Assembly: GCA_963930655.1 (NCBI GenBank)
Contig: OZ005615.1
Location: forward strand, 16,138,001 to 16,202,000
DNA length: 64,000 nucleotides
Source of the DNA: Myrica gale
Lineage: Eukaryota; Streptophyta; Magnoliopsida; Fagales; Myricaceae
Direction of reading: 5' to 3'
Shown here: positions 22,167 to 33,486 of the stretch, piece by piece
Position numbering within the stretch: position 1 is the first letter of the stretch
How the letters are laid out: every line of letters begins with the position of its first letter
Position numbers and translations under genes: made by a program
The notes under the pieces: generated by a model
What the model saw: the letters and a program-made list of their open reading frames with translations, nothing else
Database searches by the model: none
Told to the model about the DNA's origin: nothing

Positions 22167-22753
22167 TAAAGATTACCATGAGCAATGTGAATCCCAAGAG
22201 AATGCAAGATATGCGAAGTGTGAGAACCGCAACACAAGGCCACCAAAGTCCAGGCGAAAGCCACGCGATTTCTACTCCTCGCTAGCAATTCCTCCTTCTT
22301 CCTCGCCATCTCCTTCCAATTCTTCACATTCTCCGCCGCTCCCATTCCCGAAACCCTCCTCTTCGAAGGAAACCCACACTCCGTGAGCCTCCCAGCTAAA
22401 CTCTCAGCAACATTTGCAGACAAATCGGTCATCGCAATCTCGGGATTCAATCTCACAGCCGCGGTCTCGGTTAATATGTTGACCACCACCGAGTCAACTC
22501 GTTCGTCAGCGGAGAGGACCGATTTGACACGGGACACGCAACTCCCGCACATCATTCCCGAGACGTCGAGAAGAACCGACGACTCGTTGCATGTGCGTTC
22601 TTGCGTAACCGAATCATTTTGTATGAGAGGCTCAATTTCGAGGGAGTTTGTGATGAAGAGATTAATAGCTGACCGTCGGTGCCGTTTTGAAAGGAAAAGG
22701 TTGCGACGCCGTTTCCGCGGGACTAGAGTTTCGAAGCAAAAACGTTGGGCCAT
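22167..22753 (-). CDS. PAA2: PAA2-like exon 1: transit peptide and heavy-metal-associated domain
   Basis: This is an open exon of 195 full codons plus one base, from ATG 22753 to a GT donor at 22166-22165. Residues 1-60 are rich in Arg and Ser with few acids, as in chloroplast transit peptides. LLDVSGMMCGSCVSRVKSVL supplies the metal-binding MxCxxC of the HMA domain, and LTETAAVRLNPE is its second half. FAWTLVALCCGSHTSHILHS begins the first membrane segments. Nothing in this exon is disabled, so any transcript could still encode a short soluble HMA-domain protein. Confidence 0.85.
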
Positions 22754-22844
22754 GGGAATTGAGCTGTAGCTGAAGCAGAGCTTTTGGTGAGGCGAGAGAG
22801 AGAGAGAGCCGTAGTAAATCAGTGTTCATCTTCTCTGACTGAGC

Positions 22845-22890
<46 letters not shown>

Positions 22891-23248
22891 AGGAGAGAGA
22901 GATGGACGCTGGGATTCAAATGTCCGGTTAGAGAAGCGGAGGAGCAGGTTGATACTTGAACGGGGCCGGTGGGATTTGGATGTGACACGTCAGATTATTA
23001 TATCCTAAATTTTCATTTCTGGCTGCTAGTTGACTGGACTGGGGCCAACTTACTTGTGGTCAAAAAAGGACGCAGGAGTGTCATGCTGTCTCCACCCCTG
23101 ACACCAGCGAGAAACGTCGTCGTTTGGAGAGCGAGGATTAGGATCGCTGGAATCGTATCATCCCTTTCCTGATCCTCTCCTGTCCTGATCTCCATGCGTT
23201 ATCTTCTTTCAGTCCGCTAAGCAGTGGAGTTGCTAAGCTTCGGGAGAA
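22754..23248. promoter_or_regulatory. Shared divergent promoter region of PAA2 and YLMG2
   Basis: The 495 bp between the two start codons must contain both promoters and both 5' UTRs. A (GA)n tract at 22851-22886 is CT-rich in the PAA2 sense, as is common in plant 5' leaders. No clear TATA box is visible on either strand. Both products go to the chloroplast in Arabidopsis, which is consistent with co-regulation, but no shared cis-element can be named from sequence alone. Confidence 0.65.
22851..22886. repeat. (GA)n microsatellite in the PAA2 leader
   Basis: There are eighteen uninterrupted GA units about 100 bp upstream of the PAA2-type ATG. Shorter GA runs flank it on both sides. Confidence 0.95.
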
Positions 23249-24775
23249 ATGGCCTTCAACGAGTCGTCCACGGAGAGCAGGAAATATGAAGAGAAAAAGC
23301 CCGCGCCGAGCCGTGTAGCTCTCTCTTGGGCGTTCACTCAAACGCCATTTCTGAGACCACCCTACTCCAGCCCCAACTGCAAGTCTAGCAATTTTGTTCG
23401 TCCGGGCATTATTCTTCGAGACCTTCGCAGCTCAGCTGTGTCAGCTGCCGATCATTTATTCAGATTTCTTCACTTATTCGCTTCTGAAAATCCGGTTATC
23501 AAGAAAGTGCTTTCTTGGTCTTCTGAATTTCGCGGCTTATGCCAACAGGCATCTCTCTCTCTCTCTCGCAACATGCTTGTATATTTTTCTGGCTCAATAT
23601 CCAATATCTAACGAATCGATTGCTTTCTGCTCTGATATTATATATCTGAGAGTTTTTTTCGCATTAAAATAAGCTTCGTACTTTGGATTGGAACCTTGGG
23701 TTAATCTTGAAAACTAAACAACTGCTTGATTGACATTGCATAATTCTATGGCTCTCTAAGCAACAATGATCGGTTGTGCAAGGTGTCATTTAGAATGTTC
23801 CAACACTTCCAATTGTCCATTATAGAGATCTTTCCTGTGTCTTCTCAAGGAGCTAGAAATGTTCATGTTCATGTTCATGTTGATGTTTCATTTGATTTTG
23901 AAATGCTTTTTTGATTTTCATGATCGTTAGGAGTGCTTCGTTGACCTTTTCTTCAGATTAACTGCAGGAACTACCGGAATCTGAACTCTCTGTCCAATCA
24001 CAATTTTGCTGCTGTCTTGCCTGGAGATTCAGTGGCGGGGCTTGTGGTGGCTAATGGTATCCTAAATTTCTTGAACATCTATAACACGCTTCTGATTGTC
24101 AGGCTTGTTTTGACCTGGTTTCCTAACGCGCCTTCTGCCATTGTTAGTCCCCTCAGGTGAGCATCCTATATTTCTAATTACCATGCAAATAAACCATTCA
24201 ATTCTGCCATAGGAGAAAAAGTCAGTGAATTAACTTATTTAACAATCGTGTAAGACCAAATTTGATTACAGCACAGATGATTAACATAACACCTTTGCCA
24301 TGAGGGTCAGCTTGGCAGAGACAGAATAAGAACCCTGTGTGGTGAAGTCAATCATTCTTGTTTAGTATGGGGGTGTCCACAACTTGTAATCTGTTTTATA
24401 TTGTGGAATGATGGGAGTTTGCTCTTTAGCTCATGGTGTTGAATTTCCAATTGCTAAGATGACATGAAATATTGACACTTTTTTTTCTTTTTCTTTTTTT
24501 GATTCAGCACTTTATGTGACCCGTACTTGAACATATTCCGTGGAATTATACCACCACTTGGAGGAACTCTTGATTTATCTCCCATATTGGCCTTTCTGAT
24601 TCTGAATGCCTTTACTAGCACCGCTTCTGCACTTCCTGCTGAACTCCCAAAGCTAGGCACATCTGAAGAGCGTCCTACATCTCTTTCAAATTTGACCAAT
24701 GTGACCACATCCCAGAAGAAATGGATGAGAAGGCTTCAAGGAAACAGGTCAAAGAGCTCCAGTGGTGAACATTAG
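23249..24775 (+). CDS. YLMG2: YLMG2-type YGGT/Ycf19 family chloroplast protein
   Basis: Three exons, 23249-23548, 23957-24156 and 24508-24775, join in phase (0, 2) to 255 codons plus TAG. The first ~110 residues are Ser/Arg-rich and act as a probable transit peptide. The YGGT domain follows: SVAGLVVANGILNFLNIYNT and LLIVRLVLTWFPNAP form the first membrane segment and loop, LCDPYLNIFRGIIPP is the conserved NPY/DPYL motif, and LDLSPILAFLILNAF is the second segment. The C-terminus is a basic tail (KKWMRRLQGNRSK). Family members sit in thylakoids; Ycf19/YlmG homologues are linked to nucleoid distribution, and the exact role of YLMG2 is unknown. Intron 1 appears to use a GC donor (CAG|GCATCT); introns 2 and the acceptors are canonical. 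No lesions are seen. The neighbouring PAA2 copy is divergent and head to head, as in Arabidopsis. Confidence 0.88.
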
Positions 24776-25535
24776 GATCTTCTGTTATTTTTAATTTTTC
24801 ACTCTTGTAATTTTCTGGGTCTACTAGGTATGAAGCATGTGTATCCCAGTCTTGTTCCTGTAATGCGTAGTTCTGCGGAAATCCTTCTGCTATATAGCGT
24901 AGTAGTTATGTTCTTTTCTGTAGTCAGCAATATATGCTGCCGTCTCCTCTTCTGGCATCACATTTTGCATATGAGAATGACAATGCAAGTTATTTTGATT
25001 TATCGTTGCGAGGAACTTGTCTATTGTTACTAATAGGATGAAGTCCGTTGTCTCACAGTGGTTTGGCAAACTAGATTCTGTCCCTTTTTTAATCGGAATA
25101 TGTGTCAAAGCAATTGCTGTGGAATGCAAGTTTTCTTATCTCTATCTCTCTTCCCCTCTCTCCCTATTGTTCTTTTCTTATGGGACCATTCTTCTCCATT
25201 CTCCTATGAAAAATCCCGTTTAGACCGGGTGAATAGGTATTATCCCTCTATTTAAAAATTAATAACAATTTTAAAAAAAGTCTTAAAATTATTGAGTCTA
25301 GATTTTAATAAATATTTACTCAATCAATAAAATAAGTAGCGAAAAATTAAATCAAATATCAATCACACATGAGACAAGGATTTTGTTGACAAAGTGAAAA
25401 ACTTTTAAATCCTCAGTCAAAGGGAAAGTCACTTCGGGTTAGAGGCACCACTCAAACACTAACACCTAATGTGCAATTTTGGTGGTTGGACAAATATAAC
25501 CATGACCTTTATGCAATTAAGGATGTAGACTAATA

Positions 25536-26186
25536 GCCCGCTCCCCCTTTCTAGAGAGAGAGGCTCTACATTCTCTCTAGAAATTCCCCCTGCCCCCTCC
25601 ACCTTCTCCGACGGCGGGTATCTGCTTTTTAGTGGTCCAATATTTCAATAACCCCATTTTTCGCTAACCTTTTGGGGCTTTTTTTCCAGTGCACTTGGAG
25701 CTCAGATCTAAACATTTCTAGAGATTTTTGAAGCACACGATTGACGGGAATGACTAGCATCGTCGGACAACTGTCTCTGTCCAAGGTTGCTGCTGACCAG
25801 CCGACCTTTTCTATCCCATTTTGAGCAGCTTCTGGTCCTCTCCAATGAGCACGCGTCGTCTGATCATTCTCAAAGCCTCTCAGAAGCTTCCATGCATCTC
25901 ATGCGCACAGCCCGTTTTGTTGGCTGACCCCCCTCCTCCAGCTGCCACCATTGCCGCTCTACTTTGTTGTCTGATTTTTTTTTCTTTTTTTGATGTTTTC
26001 AGCTTGCCACCCATTATAGGTCATCTCAACTTTGCCCGTTTAGGTATGTATGGCCGTTAGACCTCCTTGCTCATTGGCTCGTTGCCTCTCTGGAGGATTT
26101 GACATGTCCCTTAAAACTTGTAACTGAGGTCTTTGAAACTCATTGAATCAATAATATTATATAGTTGTTGTGATTAAAAAAAAAGG
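25536..26186 (+). mobile_element. Candidate retroposon (truncated LINE or SINE-like)
   Basis: The segment ends in TGATTAAAAAAAAAGG. It is bounded by AGGATGTAGACTAATA (25520-25535) and AGGATGCAGACCAGTA (26187-26202), which match at 13 of 16 positions with only transitions. This fits an old target-site duplication after poly(A)-primed insertion. The body begins with CTCTCTAGAGAGAG-type sequence and has a weak 79-codon ORF (25821-26060) without a recognisable domain. No RT is visible. Confidence 0.5.
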
Positions 26187-26300
26187 AGGATGCAGACCAG
26201 TACAGCCATGACCATCTTGGGCAAAGTTTGAAGTCTCTCTAGGATACGTCAAAATCGACGACATATTTACCAGGGCCAACAACTAATTGACATCCATGCC

Positions 26301-27620
26301 TAGGGCTGTACAACTCCGGTGCCGGTTTTGAAAAAATTACCACCTACACCTACACCGTTAAGGGCAAAAACCGGCCCTTAGCGGTGGCGGTTTAGCGGTG
26401 GCGGTTTCCGGTTATCCTACATTAATATTAAGCCATTTTTTTAGCATTTTACGTACTTGACCCAATGTATTTTTTCTTTTTTCTTTTGGTCCATTAATCA
26501 CATATCAATAAAATCTAAACTAATGAAATCCAAATTCCAAAATCAATAAAATTAAAGATCATCTTAAAAGATAAGATGAGAATTTAAAGTCCAAAGTAAT
26601 ATAGACGTCACTGTAAATAGAAACTATTATCTTTTGAAAAATTCCAGTTTAGACCCTAACAACACTTAGATGAGAGAATATGTGTTTTCTCTCTAATTAA
26701 CAAATCAATAACAATTTTAAAACATGTTCAAAACCTAATAGGATTTCCCTTGGTTTCACAAGGAAAATAAAAAAATTCGGCAATTTTTAAGGCACTCGAG
26801 CGCGGGTCAAACGCTCGTCGAGCGCTCGAGCACTTGTCTAACGTTAGTCAAACGTGATGACTCTGTCTGAATTTTTTCAAAGGGTGCTCGAGCGCTTGTC
26901 AAACGCTGGTCAAACGTGATGACTCTATATGAATTTTTGAACTAATAAAATGTATTAGAAATTTGAACTAAAATGTAATTGAATGACTGATTTTGCAAGT
27001 ATAGTATAAATTTAATAGTGATTTGTCAATTTTAAAATTTAGACAATTTGTTAATATTTCATAAAAACTCTTAAACTAATACATTGATTTAAAATTTTTT
27101 GTGGTAGAATCTCGACCTCTTGACTTATATTATGCGATGTACTTACCAAAGTTTGACATTAAACTCTTTAATTATGATTCCAATGCCTTCATATATACCT
27201 TTTTAAATACAATAAATTTGTAATTTTTCTACCAAAATTCTAAATAACTAGTTCATTCACCTAGCAAGCTTCTTGGTAACTTGAATGTAAGCATTTGATT
27301 AGACAAAACCAACAACAAATCTCAAATATTCAAGTGAAACTAAACTATTGAGTAAACCTTGTCATGCTTCTAGAATATTATGTCTTGAGGTAAAACTAAA
27401 GTTTAAACTATTGAGTAGAAATTAAAATAAAAAAACTAAAAAAAAATCCCGGTTTAACCTACACCGGGAAACCCGGTGCCGGTTAAATCGGGAACCGCCG
27501 GTTTTTTCAAAAAACCAAACCTACACCGGCACCGGTTAGACCAAAAACCGGAAACCCAGTGCCGGTTCCGGTGCCAGTGCCGGTGCCACCGGAATTTCCC
27601 GGTGGCATTGTACAGCCCTA
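26301..27620. mobile_element. Non-autonomous hAT transposon, 1320 bp
   Basis: Perfect 13-bp terminal inverted repeats TAGGGCTGTACAA / TTGTACAGCCCTA are flanked on both sides by the identical 8-bp duplication TCCATGCC (26293-26300 and 27621-27628). The TIR type and 8-bp duplication place it in the hAT superfamily. Both subterminal regions are dense in CCGGTGCCGGTT-like motifs, the usual transposase-binding repeats. The AT-rich centre has no ORF, so it depended on another element. A CTCGAGCGC-containing minisatellite sits inside at about 26790-26940. Confidence 0.93.
26790..26935. repeat. CTCGAGCG minisatellite inside the small hAT element
   Basis: There are about two units of ~75 bp, each with GCTCGAGCGC, one or two GTCAAACG/GTCGAGCG repeats, then GTGATGACTCT and TGAATTTTT. 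The same design recurs at 57003-57205 and 58378-58550. Confidence 0.7.
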
Positions 27621-28102
27621 TCCATGCCATATACTTGCCCTTCTAGGCTATTACCCTCCCATGTGTAATGCTAAGAAGCCCTTGCACGTCGGTCTTATAA
27701 ATCACATATAAAATTGCTTTTGCCACGGCCTTCAATAGCGTTAATTGTCTGGAGAAATTCACGTGACTAGGAAAGAATCAGATTCCAAACAATTATGCAG
27801 ACAGAATCAAACTAAAATTATTGGCAATGCAGAATAGTCCATCCCTTTCCAAGAGCTTCTCCACATTACAAGTCTAACTTCATGAATAAGCCGCCAACGC
27901 ATTATCTTGCAAAGCAGGGAGTATAACTTTAATGGCTATGTACAGATTCCTTGCGAAGAGAATAAAGCAGTGAAGGAGAGTGCTCCTCCTTTCCTGACTC
28001 CCCAAACATGCATCCCTACTGTTACGCAAACACTTGGCCATAGCAGGTTTCAATCGTCATCCATTAAGTAAAAGGACCGACGCGGCCAGAGATTTCATCT
28101 GA

Positions 28103-28453
28103 ATGGAGCTTGGCGCTGCGTACAGGACAGGCAGGTTCTCCTCATACGAGAGGCTGGTGGCAATAGGCTTGGCCCTTCTAGCCGTGCTTTCTCCTCTCTA
28201 TATCGACCGAAGACCAGTGAATGATTCAGAACTTGAAGAAGAGTCAGACAGCTCTGTTTCTTGGCTACCTCTACTGCTGTTGGTGTTAATCTTGGCCATC
28301 TCTATGTCGAGTTACCTAGACCGGTACTTCACCAGGTCTGATCCCTATTGGATACACAGGGTTGGCGGTTCTTCTTGCGGCATAATTGTGATCCTTTTGG
28401 TTCTTGTATTGGTTTTGAAGTGCAAAGCTTCCGGAAAGAGCTGGGAGGCTTGA
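28103..28453 (+). CDS. Conserved plant small membrane protein (unknown function)
   Basis: A single uninterrupted exon encodes 116 residues. Three hydrophobic segments are visible: LVAIGLALLAVLSPLYI (about 18-34), WLPLLLLVLILAISMSSYL (about 54-72) and CGIIVILLVLVLVL (about 92-105). An acidic linker (ELEEESDSSV) lies between the first two, and YWIHRVGGSSCG precedes the last. The start of the protein (FSSYERLVAIGLALLAVLSP) and the YWIHRVGGSS motif match, from memory, an uncharacterised family present across seed plants. The ATG at 28103 is the first in frame, with an upstream in-frame stop close by. No lesions are seen. The function and compartment are unknown. It lies downstream of YLMG2, separated by two mobile elements. 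Confidence 0.78.
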   Translation: MELGAAYRTGRFSSYERLVAIGLALLAVLSPLYIDRRPVNDSELEEESDSSVSWLPLLLLVLILAISMSSYLDRYFTRSDPYWIHRVGGSSCGIIVILLVLVLVLKCKASGKSWEA

Positions 28454-28815
28454 CTGAAATTTGGGCAGAGAAGGGGAAGAAAGTCCTGAAGATTCTCTAT
28501 TCTGCAGTAATTAAAACAAAGAAGCCCCGACCCCGGTTCAGTAGGGAGCCTTCTTGGATTCTTCAAAAAGCTCTTGTACTTATCTTTTCAGAGATGATAA
28601 CAGCAAGTAGCTTATTAATTAAGTGAAATCTGGAAGTTTTTAGCTTCTGATAAATTCTGAGGTAAGCGGCCTCTCCCTCTTCCACCTCTCTTCCTCTTTG
28701 AGCTCTTAATCTCACTCACACGTGACACGGACATTTATACGTACGCACAAGGCGCTAGGACTCGAACCTGCGTTGATCCTTGGTTTCACCATTCAGTCAA
28801 ATTTTCTCCGCGTCT

Positions 28816-28834
28816 GGGGGGGGGGGGGGGGGGG
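28816..28834. repeat. Poly-G run
   Basis: There is a homopolymer of about 19 G. It lies some 360 bp downstream of the small membrane-protein gene in otherwise ordinary sequence. Confidence 0.95.
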
Positions 28835-28934
28835 AATTGGATCAGGGGAGAAGGAATTCAGTGGGTTTGTTTCAATTAGTTTTGAGACAGATTCACAAAA
28901 GAATTGCAGTACCAAATTGTTAACTGTTAATTGA

Positions 28935-31900
28935 ATGTACTAATGTCACCAAATTGGAGTATCCTAAACAAGACAAGTTTTTACATGGTCACAGATAAAC
29001 ACTCTTTGGAAATAAGAAATACTTGGAGAAGAAACGAATGAGATGATCTCACCAACTGAAAGAGGGGAGAAACATATACTTTCCTTTTTCATTATACATA
29101 TTCATAATAATAATAATATAATTGTCAACAGAGTTTTAGTTCTTTTAACAAGAGTTACACAATTGCAAAGAGCTCTTAACACAAAGTTTTATTTCTTTTT
29201 TAATAAAATACACTGTTGGATGAATATCATATTAATGTCTTCTGGCACTCTAGAAATTTGGCTATGTTTAGCGTGTCAAAAAATTTTATATTTCAAGTTT
29301 CTTGGAGAAATTTTTTTGGAGTTCTAACTTTTTTATGGATTTTTGTGAAAAGTTGGTCGAGAGTTTGTAGGTTGCTTAATAGTAGATTGATTTTTACTGG
29401 AGTTTTATGAAAACGTGTGAATAAGATGAGTTGATATGATTTTTTATAGTTGAATTGTATTGAAAATTTTGAAAAAGTGTAGATAAGACAAGTTGATAAG
29501 AGATTGATTTTTATTAGATTGACTTTGAGTACATATAAATAATACATTTGGCATTAACTTTTAACAAATCAGTCTCTCGGGCACAACTTTGAACGAGACG
29601 GTCCATGTTGTTTTTATTTTTTTATTTTTTTATACTTATAGATCATTCTGTACATAAAAAAATTAGCAAACTAACGGAAGATCGACATGAGTTAAGAGTC
29701 GAGATATTCATTTTCGTGGTTGGATAGCCTAACCTGGACCCTATTCCTATTAGTAGACTAACTTTTGATGAATGAAAGAACCTGTATGTCTAAAAAACGG
29801 ACCATAGGGACCCTCCCGTTCAAGTTGTACCTATGGATTGATTTATTAAAAGTCAATACCACATGGACTGTATAAGTAATTAAGGTTTTATGTTTTTGAC
29901 AAATTTAATGAAAACTTGAGAATACACTTTTAATCAATTCAACAAGAAATTATACAGGGTTTTGAAAGATTTGAAATGAAAGCTAATTCAAAAAAATCTA
30001 GCTACTATTCTTATTCATAGAAATAAATACACTTTTCACCCCTCAAGTATGGAGTCATTTACACTTTGCAACCTAAGTTACCAACTTTGAGATATTTCAC
30101 TATCGAATTGTTGAAGTAACATTGCACCCTAGATATATGTTTTCGTTAAATTTGAATTGAGAATTTGACAAAAAATGAACTATATAGGTTGTATCTATTT
30201 GTAGCGGACGGACAAGGCTCACTATCTCTAGCAGTCACTCAATTTTGTATAGCGGTCAATCAAGATGGTTTTGTCTATAGTGGTAGCGTATGAAAAAAAA
30301 TTCAAAGTTCATGAAAGTTGGTGCAAGGACTACTTTATAGCGGTTGATCGATATTTGTTGGAAGTTGTTTTTGTACATTTTAAATAGCTTTTAAACTGCT
30401 ATTTTCTTTGAGAAATCAATAAAAAGGACATCTCAAGGCATTTCTAAATATACTTGAGCATTTATACATCTTATACAACCTTGATAAAATCCAAAAAAAT
30501 CTTGATTTTCATATTTTTAAAGCATTTACATAAATTGTACTTTCATACCTTTGTTATTGTGTGAAGTAAAAAAAACAAAGCTTTTTTCATTATATTATCT
30601 ACTCCATTTCAATGGGAGCTTGAATTTTTAATTTCGTTCTACACTTTGTGGTAAAGAGAGACTCACTCTCTTGAGCCATTGCAGTGAGGGTTGTACATAG
30701 AAAAAGGAGTTTGAAAAGATTTGAGAGTTCCAATAGACAACCCATAAGAGGGTGAATTGAGTTTTATAATTTTTTTTGCAATGAGCAATAATTAAACTCA
30801 ATGAGTTTAGTGTTTTATATAGTGTTCAAGATAAGCTCAATGCACAATGGCTTCAAACCAACAATATCAAATTGAAAGCTCAATCATTTTTCAACTTATC
30901 AAGTCAAGCCCAAGATATAATATATTTGAAATGATGAAATCTAATCAAAAGCACAAATCCTTTTAGGACTTTCAAGATAAGCATAAGATGCAATATCTTT
31001 AAAACAATAAGATCAAACCAAAACCTCAATTCTTTTTAAGATCCTACAAGATAATCTCAATATACTTGGTTTCTTCTAAACAATCAACAACAATATAAAT
31101 AACGCAAGTAAATAAAAGAGAGGGTTGAGAGATACGATAATGAGATTTTTAGGTGGTTCGGCTCAACCAAAGTCTGAGTCCAAGAATCCTCTTTTGGACT
31201 TTTTCCACTATCTTCAATATAGTATATACTAGCTTGCAGGTGCTAGAGAACTTTACAACAAATGTTTTTTTTGGGTTCAACACTTACAATCCAAGTGCTT
31301 TTACAAGATCTACACTCATAACCCACTAAATATTTTTTCAGGCTCAATACTTACAATCGAAGTGCTTTTAATGGTGCAACACTCACAACTCCAATGCTTT
31401 TATGGGTGCAACACTCATAGCTCAAGTGATTTTCAAGACTCAACACCCAAAACGTATAACCAAACTATCATCGCTAAGGTTTTTCTAACCTCATGGTTAG
31501 TTACAAGTGTTTCCACAACACTTACAAATCTCAAGACTATATTTGGGATTGGTTTTTAACTCAGGCTTTAAGACTTAAGTCCCGCTTTAAGTCCTCCACA
31601 TTTGGATGTGTTGTCACATTCCTCGTGCTCGTATTAGTCTCTAAGCTCTCTTTGTAGTAACAGAGGTGCATACATGGCGAGATTACGACACGTACTAATC
31701 CTATGGGTCTCAAGACTGATAATATCTTTGGGATGTTTAAAGACTACTATATAATATAGAAAAACCAGTGGAAGACTTATTAAATAAATATTCAGAAAAT
31801 AAGCAGGAAAAATGGAAGTCAAGATAGAAGAAGATTAGAGAGACATTGACACACAAGCCAGTCATAACTTAGATAACACAACAATACTCAGGAACAACAT

Positions 31901-32690
31901 AAGAAAAGAAAAACAAACAAACCAAATTGTTGGGGTTAGGGATTAGGGGATACAACTCCTAGGCTAACATAAATAAGCCTACAAATAAATCTCTAACCCT
32001 ATTGTTTAGAAATATATACAAACACACCAAACAAATGAAAGAAAACATAAAGCAGCAACATTATTCAGGAGGAGTTTTCGTCTAAGGAACCGATGAGGTC
32101 GATCCAGTCGATGTGGCTGTGGTTCACCCCCATGGGGTCGTTCTCTTGGGGAAACTCATGTTGAATAAGTAGTTCATGAGTAAAAGAGAGTATCAGTGAA
32201 ACAATATGCAATATGAAACATGCAATCATGCAGTATATAGTTTATAACATATAGAATGCAGTCATGCAAAACACAGTACGCAATGCAATTCTCTTTTCCG
32301 TTTCTTTAATGCACATCCTTTACAAATCCATTGATTCACCCTTAGTGGCCAGAGTTGTGCGTCCAATCTCCCTTGCACTTTAGAACAGTTCTAGATATTC
32401 CGTTGTCCTAAGACACGAGTAAAGGCCTATTTTGTCTTCTACTCCGGGGTCATCTTACCTGGTAGTGATGGTTGCACTCCCCAGTGATCGGTACCATTAC
32501 CCCATATTAAATTTTCCATATAGGTGCCATATCCTTTACCTCATTAGTGCCAAATGCCATGCAAATGCACTACAATATCCATAATCCATAACTTTGATAT
32601 ATTTTCCAAAAATATCTCCTTACCATAAAATCATTTCGTTTGCAACAATAGCTTTGAAAAAGACTTTGCAAATATTTCACAATCATAGCT
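28935..32690. other. Gene-free AT-rich spacer with TE debris
   Basis: No coding region is supported. Short blocks resemble plant TE ends. ACTTTTCACCCCTCAAGTATGG near 30030 looks like a MULE-type terminal repeat. GGTGGTTCGGCTCAACC near 31155 is a phrase common in plant LTR elements. A stretch at about 31637-31690 resembles 44107-44160. None has a recognisable partner end, so no element is called. Confidence 0.4.
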
Positions 32691-32699
32691 TGTATTTAG

Positions 32700-32860
32700 G
32701 GTTAATTACACTTTGCACTCCTGTGGTTTTATGACATTTATACTTTGCACCCCGGAACATCAATTTTAAGACATTAGACCCATGTAGTTTGGAAGTTTTA
32801 CATTTTGTACCCCATCGTCACATTTTCTGTCAAATTGAACGGAATGAAGGCCCACGTGCA
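32700..32860. repeat. Probable MULE-type terminal inverted repeat, left end only
   Basis: The sequence GGGTTAATTACACTTTGCACTCCTGTGG, continuing with CTTTGCACCCCGGAAC and TTTTGTACCCCATCGTCA, has the style of long TIRs of Mutator-like elements. It precedes a MULE transposase relic on the same strand. I could not find the reverse-complement partner downstream, so the element limits are undefined. Confidence 0.45.
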
Positions 32861-33486
32861 ACGCCCGTGCTTGTTGTTTACCATTTTGCCCTCCATTTTC
32901 GAATTAGCTAATGTCGCTTGGAATTGTATAATGAAAATTCAAAAGTACCCTTACTAACTCGATTCGATATACTGTTTTACCCCCGCCCATCTGCGATCAC
33001 TTTGCCTAACCCCTTTCACTCTCTCACAAATTAGGGCTCCCGATTTCTTCGCTCCCTTTTCCCATCTCGTCTCTATTCTTCCTTGGCCCACTGTGTGCTT
33101 GTTGTCGGAGGAAATTGACTATCACCGACTTGAGGTAAGAGGTCTATTTCCTTCGTCTATTTACTTTTGAGTTGGTGAAAATGTTTTTGTTCTTTTTTCT
33201 TCTTGTCGCCTCATACTTTGTTGGGTTTCTCTGTTGTCGAAGTCAGTTGCTTTGAATAACAAAGTCAGTTTCTTTGTTGTCGATGACAGATGCTTTGTTG
33301 GGTTGCTTTCGGATAATGTCTCATTCTTTCGTCGGAGAAGCTTTCTTGGGTTCCTTTTCGTCGGAGAAGCTTTCTTGGGTTCCTTTGTCGAGAGGCTCCC
33401 ATATACCCATAAAGAGTCTATGAGAGGTGGATGACTGAGGAATGACCTTTCAACTTAGCTCATTTGTGAATGAACACAGGTGCAGC

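Larger units (their letters stand above)
8536..22753 (-). pseudogene. PAA2: PAA2/HMA8-type chloroplast Cu(I) P1B-ATPase, disabled copy
   Basis: Intact PAA2 is a thylakoid copper pump supplying plastocyanin. Exons by similarity and splice phase: 22167-22753 (transit peptide, HMA domain with GMMCGSC), 21968-22045, 21609-21706, 21445-21497, 18874-18960, 17884-18048, 16661-16771 (DESMLTGES, actuator domain), 14219-14287, 13770-13868, 13481-13586, 11732-11798 (VVSCPCALGLATPTA, copper-binding CPC), 11144-11223 and 10525-10979 (DK|TGTLTEG phosphorylation site, then ASHP of the nucleotide domain), 9627-9801 (LLSGDREEAV), 8821-8971, 8536-8624 (SSIFVVTNSLLLQLHGSQ, stop 8536-8538). Lesions: an in-frame TGA at 11195-11197, 11 nt lost in exon 13770-13868, no exon for GDGINDAP, and conflicting phases between exons 3 and 4. 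TE insertions inflate the introns. I infer a recent pseudogene because the rest is well conserved. Assembly error or an unfunctional allele are the alternatives. Confidence 0.88.

Noticed and set aside
28745..28790. tRNA-like B-box (GGTTCGAGTCC on the minus strand)
   Set aside because: The T-stem does not pair properly and no A-box, anticodon arm or acceptor stem could be found. At most it is a SINE remnant without definable ends.
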